Shown here: piece after piece, positions 8,716-16,448 of the stretch
How the letters are laid out: each line of letters begins with the position of its first letter
How positions within the stretch are numbered: position 1 is the stretch's first letter
Source: Pseudomonas fuscovaginae SE-1
Lineage (GTDB): Bacteria; Pseudomonadota; Gammaproteobacteria; Pseudomonadales; Pseudomonadaceae
Assembly (NCBI RefSeq): GCF_000364705.1
Contig: NZ_AQOH01000024.1
Coordinates: 1-32,722, forward strand
DNA length: 32,722 nucleotides
Reading direction: 5' to 3'
Notes under the pieces: generated by a model
Told to the model about the DNA's origin: nothing
Seen by the model: only the letters and a program-made list of their open reading frames with translations
Databases searched by the model: none
Translations under genes and position numbers: made by a program

Positions 8716-8803
8716 TGTGGGAGCCGGCTGGCTGGCGATCGCGCTCTCGCAGCCACCTCCCGCTCGCCTGACCTGGCGCCATCGCCAGCCAGCCGGCCCC
8801 ACC
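8716..8803. repeat. REPIN-like inverted pair (GTGGGAGCCGGC family)
   Basis: The left arm starts TGTGGGAGCCGGCTGGCTGG at 8716 and continues to a GCGATCGCG. The right arm, GCCATCGCCAGCCAGCCGGC then CCCACC, ends near 8803 and is its near reverse complement. The internal ~35 bases are unconserved-looking. This is the commonest REP family of fluorescent pseudomonads. It lies between the LysR fragment and the LacI operon promoter and may form a long hairpin that ends transcription from the left. Confidence 0.75.
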
Positions 8804-8847
8804 GGTACAGCGTCAAGCGCCTGGCTTGTGCCCGGCACGACTTCAAA

Positions 8848-8865
8848 CTGTCATCACTCGTTTAT
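8848..8865 (+). promoter_or_regulatory. Possible Pho box
   Basis: CTGTCAT (8848-8854), a 4-base spacer, and CGTTTAT (8859-8865) give the 18-base layout of a PhoB site. The first half is perfect and the second matches 4 of 7 bases. It lies 62 bp upstream of an operon that appears to import and cleave a phosphodiester, which makes phosphate control plausible. A single half-site match is weak evidence. Confidence 0.35.
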
Positions 8866-8902
8866 CCGTTCGCCATCTTCGAGCCGTACTGTCGCCCTCC
8901 AA

Positions 8903-8916
8903 TGAGATCGATCTCA
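8903..8916. promoter_or_regulatory. Probable LacI-family operator
   Basis: TGAGATCGATCTCA is a perfect 14-bp palindrome with a central CG, the usual form of a LacI/GalR operator. It ends on the first base of the AAGGA ribosome site of the LacI-type gene starting at 8928. That position suits autorepression of the regulator together with the downstream transporter operon. Confidence 0.6.
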
Positions 8917-8927
8917 AGGACGCGACA

Positions 8928-9962
8928 ATGACCGATTTGAAAGAAGTGGCCCGCCTGGCCGGCGTGTCCCGGGCGACCGCCGCCCGCACCTTCGCCACCC
9001 CCGAGGTGGTCCGCCCGGCCACCCGCGAGCAGGTCTTCGCCGCCGCCCGCGAGCTGGGTTTCCGCCCCAATCACCTGGGCCGCCAACTGCGCCTGCAACA
9101 GACCAACCTGATCGGCGTGGTAGTGCCCAACCTGCTCAACCCGGTGTTCGCCGAACAATTCCAGGCCATGGAGCGCGCCGCCAGCGCCTGGGGCTACAAC
9201 CTGCTGCTGGCGACCACCGACTATGCCGCCGAACGCGAAAGCGCGGTGGTCGAGGAACTGCTGCGCCAGCGGGTCGACGGCCTGATCCTGACCGTCACCG
9301 ACGCCGAACAGAACCCCCTGCTTGAGAGCCTGGCCTGCGAGGACACGCCCTTCGTGCTCGCCTACCACCAGCCGGACAACACCGACTACTGCGCCGTCTC
9401 GGTCGACAACCGTGCCGGCATGGCCCTGGCCACCCGCTACCTGCTGGAGGCCGGGCACACGCGGATCGGCATGGTCGCCGGCCCCGCCCTGCAGTCGGAC
9501 CGCGCGCGGCTGCGTTATGCCGGCTACTGTGACGCCCTACGCGAGCGCGGCCTGGAGCCCCTGCCGGTGATCGAGATGCCGGCGCATATCCGCGCCGACT
9601 TCGCCGCCCTCGAACCGCTGCTGCGTGGCCCGCAACCGCCCAGCGCGCTGGTCTGCTCCAACGATCTGCTGGCGATCAGCCTGATCGCGGAATTGCGCCG
9701 CAACGGCTGGGGCGTCCCCGAACGGTTGTCGGTCATCGGTTTCGACGGCATCGCCATCGGCACCCAGATGCATCCGTCCCTGTGCAGCGTGGTCCAGCCG
9801 ATCACCACCCTGGCGAACACCGCCATCGAACACCTGCTGGCGCGCATCAACGGCGCCAGTCCCACTTCCCAATGCCTGCCCTGTCATATCCGGCCCGGCG
9901 AAAGCATGCGGCCCTACGAGGAAACGCTTCATGACCAAGCTCATCATGACCAAGCTCCGTAA
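8928..9962 (+). CDS. LacI-family transcriptional regulator of the phosphodiester operon
   Basis: This 344-residue protein starts at ATG 8928, with AAGGA 7 bases upstream. The helix-turn-helix is at residues ~2-24 (DLKEVARLAGVSRATAARTF), followed by the hinge region (RPNHLGRQLR). A type-1 periplasmic-binding-fold effector domain follows, with the recognisable segments IGVVVPNLLNPVFAE, DGLILTVTD, SVDNRAGM, ALVCSNDLLAI and LSVIGFDG. Family members repress sugar or other catabolic genes and release DNA on binding a small ligand. The gene leads an operon and overlaps the start of the binding-protein gene by 32 bp, so regulator and transporter are probably made from one transcript. A perfect palindrome just upstream is the likely operator. 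The ligand is unknown; the imported phosphodiester or its product is the natural guess. Confidence 0.92.
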   Translation: MTDLKEVARLAGVSRATAARTFATPEVVRPATREQVFAAARELGFRPNHLGRQLRLQQTNLIGVVVPNLLNPVFAEQFQAMERAASAWGYNLLLATTDYAAERESAVVEELLRQRVDGLILTVTDAEQNPLLESLACEDTPFVLAYHQPDNTDYCAVSVDNRAGMALATRYLLEAGHTRIGMVAGPALQSDRARLRYAGYCDALRERGLEPLPVIEMPAHIRADFAALEPLLRGPQPPSALVCSNDLLAISLIAELRRNGWGVPERLSVIGFDGIAIGTQMHPSLCSVVQPITTLANTAIEHLLARINGASPTSQCLPCHIRPGESMRPYEETLHDQAHHDQAP

Positions 9963-10950
9963 GCCCCTGGCGGCCCTGCTGCTCGGTGCGGTCGCCAGCC
10001 TCGCCCACGCCGGCGAAACCGCGATCTGCTACAACTGCCCGCCCGAATGGGCCGACTGGGGCAGCCAGCTCAAGGCGATTGCCGACAGTACCGGCGTGCA
10101 GGTACCACTGGACAACAAGAACTCTGGCCAGGCCCTGGCGCAGATCGTCGCCGAACGCGCGGCGCCGGTCGCCGACGTGGTCTACTACGGCGTGACCTTC
10201 GGCCTGCAGGCGCAGAAGGCCGGGGTGCTGGGCGAGTACAAGCCCAGACACTGGGACGAGATTCCCGCCGGCCTCAAGGACCCGGCCGGGCACTGGTTCG
10301 CCATTCACTCCGGCACCCTCGGCCTGATGGTCAACGTCGACGCCCTCGGTGGCCTGCCCGTGCCACAGAGCTGGGCGGATCTGCTCAAGCCCGAGTACAA
10401 GGGCATGGTCGGCTACCTGGACCCCTCCAGCGCCTTCGTCGGTTATGTCTCGGCGGTGGCGATCAACCAGGCCATGGGCGGCAACCTGGACAACTTCGCC
10501 CCGGCCATCGACTATTTCCGCAAGCTGGCGAAGAACGCACCGATCGTGCCCAAGCAGACCGCCTATGCACGCGTGCTCTCGGGTGAATTGCCGATCCTGG
10601 TCGACTACGACTTCAACGCCTACCGCGCTCGCTACAAGGACCAGGCCAATGTCGCCTTCGTGATCCCCAGGGAAGGCAGCCTCAGCGTACCCTACGTGAT
10701 GAGCGCGGTGGGCAACGCCCCGCATCGGGCCAATGCCGAGAAGGTGCTCGATTTCGTCCTCTCGGACCAGGGCCAGGCCCTGTGGGCCAACGCCTACCTG
10801 CGCCCGGTGCGGCAGATGAAGATGCCGCCGGAAGTGGCTGCACGCTTTCTGCCAGACAGCGATTACGCCCGCGCCGGCGTGGTCGACTACGAGCACATGG
10901 CCGCCGTGCAGGAAGCCTTCGCCACCCGCTACCTGAGCGAGGTGAAGTAA
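9931..10950 (+). CDS. ABC transporter periplasmic substrate-binding protein
   Basis: This 339-residue protein has a signal peptide (KLRKPLAALLLGAVASLAHA, probable cleavage before GET). The mature part has the ferric/2-aminoethylphosphonate/spermidine-type binding-protein fold, with ICYNCPPEW at the N-terminus, GTLGLMVN, SWADLLKPEYKGMVGYLDP and the C-terminal ANAYLRPVR. Proteins of this group bind metal ions, polyamines or phosphonates and phosphoesters. The ATG at 9931 has GAGGA about 8 bases upstream; an exact short duplication places a second in-frame ATG at 9949. The gene overlaps the LacI-type gene and is followed without a gap by two permeases, an ATPase and a phosphodiesterase. The neighbours suggest an organophosphate diester as solute. 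Confidence 0.9.
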   Translation: MTKLIMTKLRKPLAALLLGAVASLAHAGETAICYNCPPEWADWGSQLKAIADSTGVQVPLDNKNSGQALAQIVAERAAPVADVVYYGVTFGLQAQKAGVLGEYKPRHWDEIPAGLKDPAGHWFAIHSGTLGLMVNVDALGGLPVPQSWADLLKPEYKGMVGYLDPSSAFVGYVSAVAINQAMGGNLDNFAPAIDYFRKLAKNAPIVPKQTAYARVLSGELPILVDYDFNAYRARYKDQANVAFVIPREGSLSVPYVMSAVGNAPHRANAEKVLDFVLSDQGQALWANAYLRPVRQMKMPPEVAARFLPDSDYARAGVVDYEHMAAVQEAFATRYLSEVK

Positions 10951-11820
10951 GTGTCGCTGGTGCTCGACGAACGCCAGATCGCCCGTCCTCGCCACTGGCC
11001 GCAACTGCGCCCGCCTTCAGCGGCAACCTGGGCGCTGGCTCCGGCGATGGCGCTGCTGCTGGCGTTCTGGTTGCTGCCGCTGGCCCATCTGGTCCAGCTC
11101 GGTGCTGAAAGCCGTGACACCACTGGCAGCGGCTATTGGCAGGTGCTGAGCAGCCCGCAATACCTGGGGAGCCTGCTGCAGACCGTGTTGCTGGCAGCAT
11201 TGACGACCCTGGCGGCGCTGCTGGTCGGCGGCATCAGCGGCGTGTTCCTGGCTCGCCAGCGGTTCTTCGGCCGTTCATTGCTGGTCGCCCTGCTGACCTT
11301 CCCCCTGGCCTTTCCCGGCGTGGTGGTGGGCTTCCTGGTGATCCTGCTGGCCGGCCGCCAGGGCCTGTTCGCCCAACTCGGCCTGCAACTGGCGGGCGAG
11401 CGCTGGATCTTCGCCTATTCGCTGGCCGGCCTGTTTCTCGGCTACCTGTACTTCTCCATTCCACGGGTGATTCTCACCGTAATGGCCGCCTGCGAGAGCC
11501 TCGACCGCAGCCTGGAAGAGGCCGCCCGCTCTCTCGGTGCCGGGCTCTGGCAAGTGGTACGCGACGTGATCGTGCCGGGCCTGGCGCCGGCTCTGGTGTC
11601 CTGCGGGGCGATCTGCTTCGCCACCGCGATGGGCGCCTTCGGCACCGCCTTCACCCTCGGCACCCGGCTCAACGTCACCCCGGTGGCGATCTACAACGTG
11701 TTCACCAACTACGCCAACTTCGCCGTGGCCGCCGCGCTGTCGGTGGTGCTCGGTGGCGTGACCTGGATCGTGCTGCTGTTGGCCCGGCGCCTGGTCAAGC
11801 AGTCGGGGAGCGTACTGTGA
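10951..11820 (+). CDS. ABC transporter permease (first)
   Basis: This 289-residue inner-membrane protein starts at GTG 10951, directly after the TAA of the binding-protein gene. The upstream GAGGTGAAG of that gene's last codons serves as ribosome site. About six membrane segments are visible, beginning with WALAPAMALLLAFWLLPLAH. The cytoplasmic EAA loop reads EEAARSLGAGLWQVVRDVIVP, which docks to the ATPase. It is of the type found in spermidine/putrescine, phosphonate and Fe(III) importers. It pairs with the next permease, whose GTG start overlaps its stop by 4 bases (GTGA), a sign of translational coupling. Confidence 0.92.
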   Translation: MSLVLDERQIARPRHWPQLRPPSAATWALAPAMALLLAFWLLPLAHLVQLGAESRDTTGSGYWQVLSSPQYLGSLLQTVLLAALTTLAALLVGGISGVFLARQRFFGRSLLVALLTFPLAFPGVVVGFLVILLAGRQGLFAQLGLQLAGERWIFAYSLAGLFLGYLYFSIPRVILTVMAACESLDRSLEEAARSLGAGLWQVVRDVIVPGLAPALVSCGAICFATAMGAFGTAFTLGTRLNVTPVAIYNVFTNYANFAVAAALSVVLGGVTWIVLLLARRLVKQSGSVL

Positions 11821-12611
11821 AACGTTCGAGGCTGTTCTTTGCGCAACTGGCGTTCACCCTGCTGGTCTGCGCCTTCATGCTGGTGCCGGTGCTGCTGTCG
11901 CTGCTCGCCGGGGTCACCCGCAACTATTTCCAGGGCCCGTCCAGCGGCCTGACCTTCGCCTGGCTGGCGCAGGTCTGGCAGGCCTATGCCGGCACTGTCT
12001 GGCTGTCCCTGCGACTGGCCCTGGCCTGCGCCGTCTGCGTGTGCCTGATCGGCGTGCCGGCGGCCTACGCCCTGGTGCGGATGAACAACCGTTTCAGCCG
12101 GGCCTTCGAGGAGCTGATGGTGCTGCCGGTGGCGATGCCGGGCCTGGCCAGTGCCCTGGCGCTGCTGCTGAGCTACGGCCAGTTCGGCGCCTTTCGCGGC
12201 AGTTGGCTGTTCATCCTGGTCGGGCACGTGCTGTTCACCCTGCCCTTCCTGGTACGCCCGGTGATGGCGGTGATGCAGCGTCAGCGGTTGCCGTTGCTCG
12301 AAGAGGCCGCCGCCAGCCTGGGCGCGGGTCCCTGGCGGCGTTTCTTCAACGTGGTGGTGCCCAACAGCCGTGCCGGCATCCTCGCGGGCGTGCTGATGGT
12401 GATCACGCTGTCGCTGGGCGAGTTCAACCTGACCTGGATGCTCCACACGCCGATGACCAAGACCCTGCCCGTGGGCCTGGCCGACAGCTACGCCTCGGCG
12501 CGGCTGGAAGTCGCCAGTGCCTACACGTTGATTTTCCTCTTGCTGATCGTGCCGCTGCTGATCGCGGTCCAGGCCATCAGCGCCCGTCTGTCCCGTGGAG
12601 AACGCCCATGA
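11817..12611 (+). CDS. ABC transporter permease (second)
   Basis: This 264-residue inner-membrane protein uses the GTG at 11817, which overlaps the stop of the first permease. It has about six hydrophobic segments, the first being FFAQLAFTLLVCAFMLVPVL. The EAA loop reads EEAAASLGAGPWRRFFNVVVP. A shorter distance between segments than in the first permease is typical of the PotC/PhnV-like partner. The stop overlaps the ATG of the ATPase gene (ATGA). With the first permease it should form the heterodimeric channel of the importer. Confidence 0.92.
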   Translation: MKRSRLFFAQLAFTLLVCAFMLVPVLLSLLAGVTRNYFQGPSSGLTFAWLAQVWQAYAGTVWLSLRLALACAVCVCLIGVPAAYALVRMNNRFSRAFEELMVLPVAMPGLASALALLLSYGQFGAFRGSWLFILVGHVLFTLPFLVRPVMAVMQRQRLPLLEEAAASLGAGPWRRFFNVVVPNSRAGILAGVLMVITLSLGEFNLTWMLHTPMTKTLPVGLADSYASARLEVASAYTLIFLLLIVPLLIAVQAISARLSRGERP

Positions 12612-13642
12612 CCGGCACCCCGATTCGCCTGCAAGGCTGCCGCAAGACCTTTCCCGATGGCACGGTGGCCTTGCACCAGTTGGACCTGGAGATAGAACCC
12701 GGCGAGATCCTGGCGATCCTCGGCCCATCCGGCTGCGGCAAGACCACCACCCTGCGCCTGATCGCCGGCCTGGAGCGCCCCGACAGCGGCCAGGTGCACT
12801 TTGGCCAACAGGACGTCACCGGCCTGCCGATCGAGCGGCGCGACGTTGGCATGGTGTTCCAGAACTACGCGCTGTTCCCCAATCTCAACGTCGCCGAGAA
12901 CGTGGTCTACGGGCTCAAGGTGCGGGGCGTGGCCGCCGCCGAGCGCAAGCGCCGCTGCGCCGAACTGCTGGAACTGGTCGGCCTCGAAACATACGGCCAA
13001 CGCGCGATCCACGAACTGTCCGGCGGCCAGCGCCAGCGCGTCGCCCTCGCCCGTGCGCTGGCGCCCAGCCCTCGGGTTCTGCTGCTGGACGAACCGCTGG
13101 CGGCGCTGGACGCCCAGTTGCGCGAACGCCTGCGCAGCGAACTCGACCAACTGCTGCGCAGCCTGGGCATCACCTCAGTGTTCGTCACCCACGACCAGGG
13201 CGAAGCCATGGCCCTGGGCGACCGGATCCTGGTGATGGAGCAGGGCCGCGTCGCGCAACTGGGTACGCCACGGGAAATCTACCAACAGCCCGCCAACGCC
13301 TTCGTCGCCGGTTTCGTCGGCAATCTCAACGCCTTCACCGTGCTCGACTACTCCCGCGACGGCCTGCGGGTCGAAGGCGGCGAACTGCCCTGGAGCGGCC
13401 CACGGCAACCCACCACGGTCTATTGCCGCCCCGAGCACCTGCGCGTCATGGAGCACGGTGCCGGGCATCTGCGCGGGCGCCTGCTGGGGCAGTTCTTCCA
13501 GGGAGCCCAAAGCCGCCTGCTGGTCGATATCGGCGCCACGCAACCGCTGCTGGTCGACAGCAGCGACGCACAGATCCACGCCACCGGCGCACCGATTTCC
13601 CTCGCCATCGAGCCCCAGGCGTTGTTCACCCTGCAATCGTGA
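12608..13642 (+). CDS. ABC transporter ATP-binding protein with TOBE domain
   Basis: This 344-residue ATPase starts at ATG 12608, overlapping the preceding stop, with GGAG about 9 bases upstream. All motifs are intact: Walker A GPSGCGKTT (residues 39-47), Q-loop VFQNYALFP, signature LSGGQRQRVALARAL, Walker B VLLLDEPLAALD and switch histidine FVTHDQ. The C-terminal ~100 residues are a TOBE/OB-like regulatory domain (VYCRPEHLRVM, GQFFQGAQSRLLVDIG), as in PotA/FbpC-type subunits of importers for polyamines, iron or phosphonates. It completes a four-subunit importer and contrasts with the broken ATPase at 7424-7980. Confidence 0.95.
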   Translation: MTGTPIRLQGCRKTFPDGTVALHQLDLEIEPGEILAILGPSGCGKTTTLRLIAGLERPDSGQVHFGQQDVTGLPIERRDVGMVFQNYALFPNLNVAENVVYGLKVRGVAAAERKRRCAELLELVGLETYGQRAIHELSGGQRQRVALARALAPSPRVLLLDEPLAALDAQLRERLRSELDQLLRSLGITSVFVTHDQGEAMALGDRILVMEQGRVAQLGTPREIYQQPANAFVAGFVGNLNAFTVLDYSRDGLRVEGGELPWSGPRQPTTVYCRPEHLRVMEHGAGHLRGRLLGQFFQGAQSRLLVDIGATQPLLVDSSDAQIHATGAPISLAIEPQALFTLQS

Positions 13643-13668
13643 ATGTTTTCCCCGTACGAGAGGCTTCC

Positions 13669-14502
13669 TTGAATTCTTCGTTTCTCATCGCCCAGATCAG
13701 CGACCCGCACCTCAAGGCCGGCCAGCGCCTGACGTATGGCGTGGTCGATACCCTGGCCGCCCTGCGCCGCGCCGTCGAGCACCTGAACGCGAGCATCCCG
13801 CGCCCGGACATCGTGGTGGTCAGCGGCGACCTGGTGGACTTCGGCCGGCCGGACGAATACGCCGTGCTCGCCCCCGAGCTGGCGCGCCTGCAGATGCCCT
13901 GCTACCTGGTGCCCGGCAACCACGACCATCGCGAACACATGCTGGCCGGCCTGCCCGCGCATCGCTACCTGCCAGAGTCGGCAGAGGGGCCGCTGGACTG
14001 GGTGGTGGACGAGCACCCGGTGCGCCTGATCGGCCTGGACTCGACCACACCCGGCGCCCATGGTGGCTGCGTCACCGACGCGCAACTCGAATGGCTCGAC
14101 GAGCAGTTGGGGCTACGTCCCGAAGTGCCGACGCTACTGATCCTGCACCACCCGCCCTTCATCAGCGGTATCGGCCACATGGACCGCGAGTCGTTTCAGG
14201 GCGCCCCGGCGCTGGAAGCGGTGATAGCCCGCCATCCCCAGGTCGAACGCCTGCTCTGTGGGCACCTGCACCGCGCCATGCAGCGGCGCTTCGGAGGGAG
14301 TGTCTGTTGCGTCTGCCCGGGGACTTCCCACCAGATCGTCCTCGACTTGCAGGACACGGCGCCCGCACATTTCAATCTCGAGCCCGCCGGTTACCTGCTG
14401 CATGCCTGGCACCCGCAGCGCGGGCTGGTGACGCACAACGGGGTGTTCGGGGAATATGCGGGACCGTATCCGTTTTATGATGAGAATGGGTTGATTGATT
14501 GA
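13669..14502 (+). CDS. GpdQ-like binuclear metallophosphoesterase (phosphodiesterase)
   Basis: This 277-residue calcineurin-type phosphoesterase has metal ligands Asp12 and His14 (SDPH), Asp54 (SGDLVDFG), Asn84 (PGNHDHR), His160 (LHHPPF), and His199 and His201 (CGHLHR). These match the known ligand set of Enterobacter GpdQ (D8, H10, D50, N80, H156, H195, H197) with a constant offset of four. GpdQ hydrolyses glycerophosphodiesters and other phosphodiesters. The TTG at 13669 is chosen because GAGAGG lies 5 bases upstream. An overlapping GTG at 13639 lacks a ribosome site. No signal peptide is seen, so it acts in the cytosol on the substrate delivered by the importer encoded just upstream, releasing an alcohol and a phosphomonoester. 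Confidence 0.92.
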   Translation: MNSSFLIAQISDPHLKAGQRLTYGVVDTLAALRRAVEHLNASIPRPDIVVVSGDLVDFGRPDEYAVLAPELARLQMPCYLVPGNHDHREHMLAGLPAHRYLPESAEGPLDWVVDEHPVRLIGLDSTTPGAHGGCVTDAQLEWLDEQLGLRPEVPTLLILHHPPFISGIGHMDRESFQGAPALEAVIARHPQVERLLCGHLHRAMQRRFGGSVCCVCPGTSHQIVLDLQDTAPAHFNLEPAGYLLHAWHPQRGLVTHNGVFGEYAGPYPFYDENGLID

Positions 14503-14517
14503 GGTAGGACCGTGGCG

Positions 14518-14548
14518 TTAGCCAGTGCCAGCGGCCAGCAATGGCTAA
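14518..14548. terminator. Possible operon-end hairpin
   Basis: TTAGCCA (14518-14524) and TGGCTAA (14542-14548) are reverse complements around a 17-base loop that itself contains TGCCAGC/GGCCAGCA. It begins 16 bases after the phosphodiesterase stop. No T-run follows, so termination is only a possibility. Confidence 0.3.
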
Positions 14549-14603
14549 TTGATACTTGCTTTCGGTACTATCCGCGCTCTTTCAGGATGATCGAAGGCAA
14601 GCC

Positions 14604-15374
14604 ATGGACCTCACCTTTTTTATCGCGCAGTTCGGGAGCATATTTGGCTGGGCGGTCGCGCTGATACTGCTGAGCGGACTGCTCAAGACCTCCTGGGCCA
14701 AAGGCCATATCGGCGAACTGCTGGTCCGTCTGTTCGCGCACTGGCGGCTGGACAAGCAGACCTATCGTCGTCTGCACAACGTCACCCTGGGCACACTGGA
14801 CGGCACCACGCAGATTGATCACGTATTCATCTCGCCCTACGGCATCTTCGTCCTGGAAACCAAGAACATGCGCGGCTGGATTTTCGGCGACGAAAAACAG
14901 CCACAATGGACACAGAAAATCTATCGAAACAGCTTCAGGTTCCAGAACCCGCTACGGCAGAACTACAAGCATCTCAAGGCTCTGGAGGCCACCCTGGGCG
15001 TCGCACCCGAACATCTGCACTCGGTCATCACCTTCATCGGTGGCAGCACCTTCAAGACCGTGATGCCGGCCAACGTCACTCAGGGCATCGGCTTCATTCG
15101 CTACATCAAGTCTTTTCAGGAACCGGTGTTCAGCGAGACTGAGGTCGACACTCTGCTGCAAGCCCTGCAAACCGTTCGCCGCGCCGCTTCGCTGGCGACT
15201 CACCGTGAACATGTACAACACCTGAAACTGCGTGGCGATCCGAATGCCGAACGGCAATGCCCGAAATGCGGCAGCGCCCTGCTGCTTCGTACAGTGAAGG
15301 CCGGAGCGAATGCGGGGAAACAGTTCTGGGGGTGTTCGACCTATCCCAGATGTCGGATCACTCAAGAACTGTAG
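14604..15374 (+). CDS. NERD nuclease-related membrane protein with C4 zinc finger
   Basis: This 256-residue protein starts at ATG 14604, with GAAGG about 6 bases upstream. One N-terminal membrane segment (FGSIFGWAVALILLSGLL) is followed by a NERD domain with its conserved features: TQIDHVFISPYGIFVLETKNMRGWIFG, then an oligomer-like TQKIYRNSFRFQNPLRQN. The C-terminus is a topoisomerase-type C4 zinc finger (CPKCGSALLLRT ... FWGCSTYPRC). NERD proteins are predicted nucleases related to restriction-endonuclease folds. The D and E-x-K residues of that fold appear as Asp in QIDHV and the ETK triplet. A role in DNA or RNA processing at the membrane is inferred; the family is poorly characterised. 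Confidence 0.85.
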   Translation: MDLTFFIAQFGSIFGWAVALILLSGLLKTSWAKGHIGELLVRLFAHWRLDKQTYRRLHNVTLGTLDGTTQIDHVFISPYGIFVLETKNMRGWIFGDEKQPQWTQKIYRNSFRFQNPLRQNYKHLKALEATLGVAPEHLHSVITFIGGSTFKTVMPANVTQGIGFIRYIKSFQEPVFSETEVDTLLQALQTVRRAASLATHREHVQHLKLRGDPNAERQCPKCGSALLLRTVKAGANAGKQFWGCSTYPRCRITQEL

Positions 15375-15644
15375 ACACGCCTGATGATGAACGAACAAGG
15401 ACTGCGAGGGCGAGGACTGGGCCCTTCGCCTTGACACAACACTCGTAACATCCAGCAATGTACGAATAGGCTTCCCAAAATAACACCGGTTTCCCACGCA
15501 TTTTGAGCATGGGAGAATATTGCCGCGCCCCCTCGTACAGGTGAAATCCGGTGTTCTTCAATGAGAAAAATCATGCATAGCCGATACGGCAAACCCTCGA
15601 CCAGATAGTCTGAAAAACTGAGACAGCTACGCGCCGATTTAGCA
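15375..15644. other. Intergenic stretch, no gene seen
   Basis: The 270 bases after the NERD gene show lower GC than the flanks. The open frames on the minus strand have atypical composition, with no ribosome site and no recognisable motif. No repeat or RNA gene was recognised. Confidence 0.5.
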
Positions 15645-15764
15645 ATGTTCGACAAGGAGCTGAGCAAAACCAGCAATGACCTCTATCAGGTATGGCTACC
15701 ATTCGGACTTGGAGCCTGCATGGCGCTGGGCGTCTTCATTCTCGTTTCGTTGATGCGGCACTGA
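15645..15764 (+). CDS. Small single-span membrane ORF, possible gene remnant
   Basis: This reading frame encodes 39 residues: a charged, helical start (MFDKELSKTSNDLYQ) followed by one hydrophobic segment (FGLGACMALGVFILVSLM) and a basic end (RH). The same frame is open for 12 codons upstream of the ATG (SEKLRQLRADLA), giving a coiled-coil-like heptad flavour, then a TAG. No ribosome site precedes the ATG. It may therefore be the 3' end of a decayed gene for a coiled-coil tail-anchored membrane protein rather than a real small gene. Function unknown. Confidence 0.3.
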   Translation: MFDKELSKTSNDLYQVWLPFGLGACMALGVFILVSLMRH

Positions 15765-15945
15765 TGCATTAGAGCGCAGAACAACTCGCCTCTCGTGTCA
15801 ATCAGCGCTCGATCTGAAATCTTGAGGCGCATTGCAATCAGCGGTGAATCCGGGGAACCTCTGATAGCCGTAACGGGGGCCTTCCTCGAAGGACATCGCA
15901 GTCATGGCGTGCGAAAAAAGCGTCGCCAGATATCGGGAGCATGCC

Positions 15946-16401
15946 ATGGAACTGAAATTCAGCCACGTCGACGTACTGGTCCAGGACCTCGAAGAAGCCT
16001 GTACCTATTACGCACAGATACTCCAGGCCAGGATCTCCACCACGCAGGTCTGGGACCGTGGCGGTCTGCATGTGCGCTACGCCGTCGCCCTGATTGGCCA
16101 TGAACGCTTCATGCTGGTACAGCCGCTGGCGGGCAACCTGAAACAACTGCTGGATACCGTGGGCGAAGGCATGATCTATCGCCATTGCTACACCACGCCG
16201 GATATCGAAAAGGCCTACGATGAACTGCTCGCCTCCGGGGTCCAGCCGGAAGACGAGAACGGCAGGCCCTTGAGCCGCGAGGACCTGCAGTCACCTTCCG
16301 GGGCACGCATCATCTGGCTGCCCAAGCGTTTTGGACACTTCTCCATCGAGATTCTTGAAGAAAAGACGCTGGAAGCGTTCCTGGAGAAGGCGTTTGCCTG
16401 A
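15946..16401 (+). CDS. VOC (glyoxalase/dioxygenase-fold) protein
   Basis: This 151-residue vicinal-oxygen-chelate protein has the first beta-alpha-beta unit ELKFSHVDVLVQDLEEACTYYAQIL. A second unit contains HCYTTPDIEKAYDELLASGV, ending at FGHFSIEILEE, whose His and Glu suit metal coordination. The ATG at 15946 is chosen for the GGGAG about 6 bases upstream and because family members begin near the first strand. An ATG at 15904 would add 14 residues. The superfamily includes glyoxalases, ring-cleaving dioxygenases and resistance proteins; nothing here singles out one activity. It is a single-gene unit convergent with the next gene. Confidence 0.8.
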   Translation: MELKFSHVDVLVQDLEEACTYYAQILQARISTTQVWDRGGLHVRYAVALIGHERFMLVQPLAGNLKQLLDTVGEGMIYRHCYTTPDIEKAYDELLASGVQPEDENGRPLSREDLQSPSGARIIWLPKRFGHFSIEILEEKTLEAFLEKAFA

Positions 16402-16448
16402 CACTGAACCCGCCACCAGACGATCGGGTGCCGCTCTGGCTCCACGCC

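Noticed and set aside
15362..15676. A 104-residue minus-strand open frame in the gap after the NERD gene.
   Set aside because: It has no ribosome site, mixed composition and no motif, and it overlaps the small membrane frame and the NERD 3' end.
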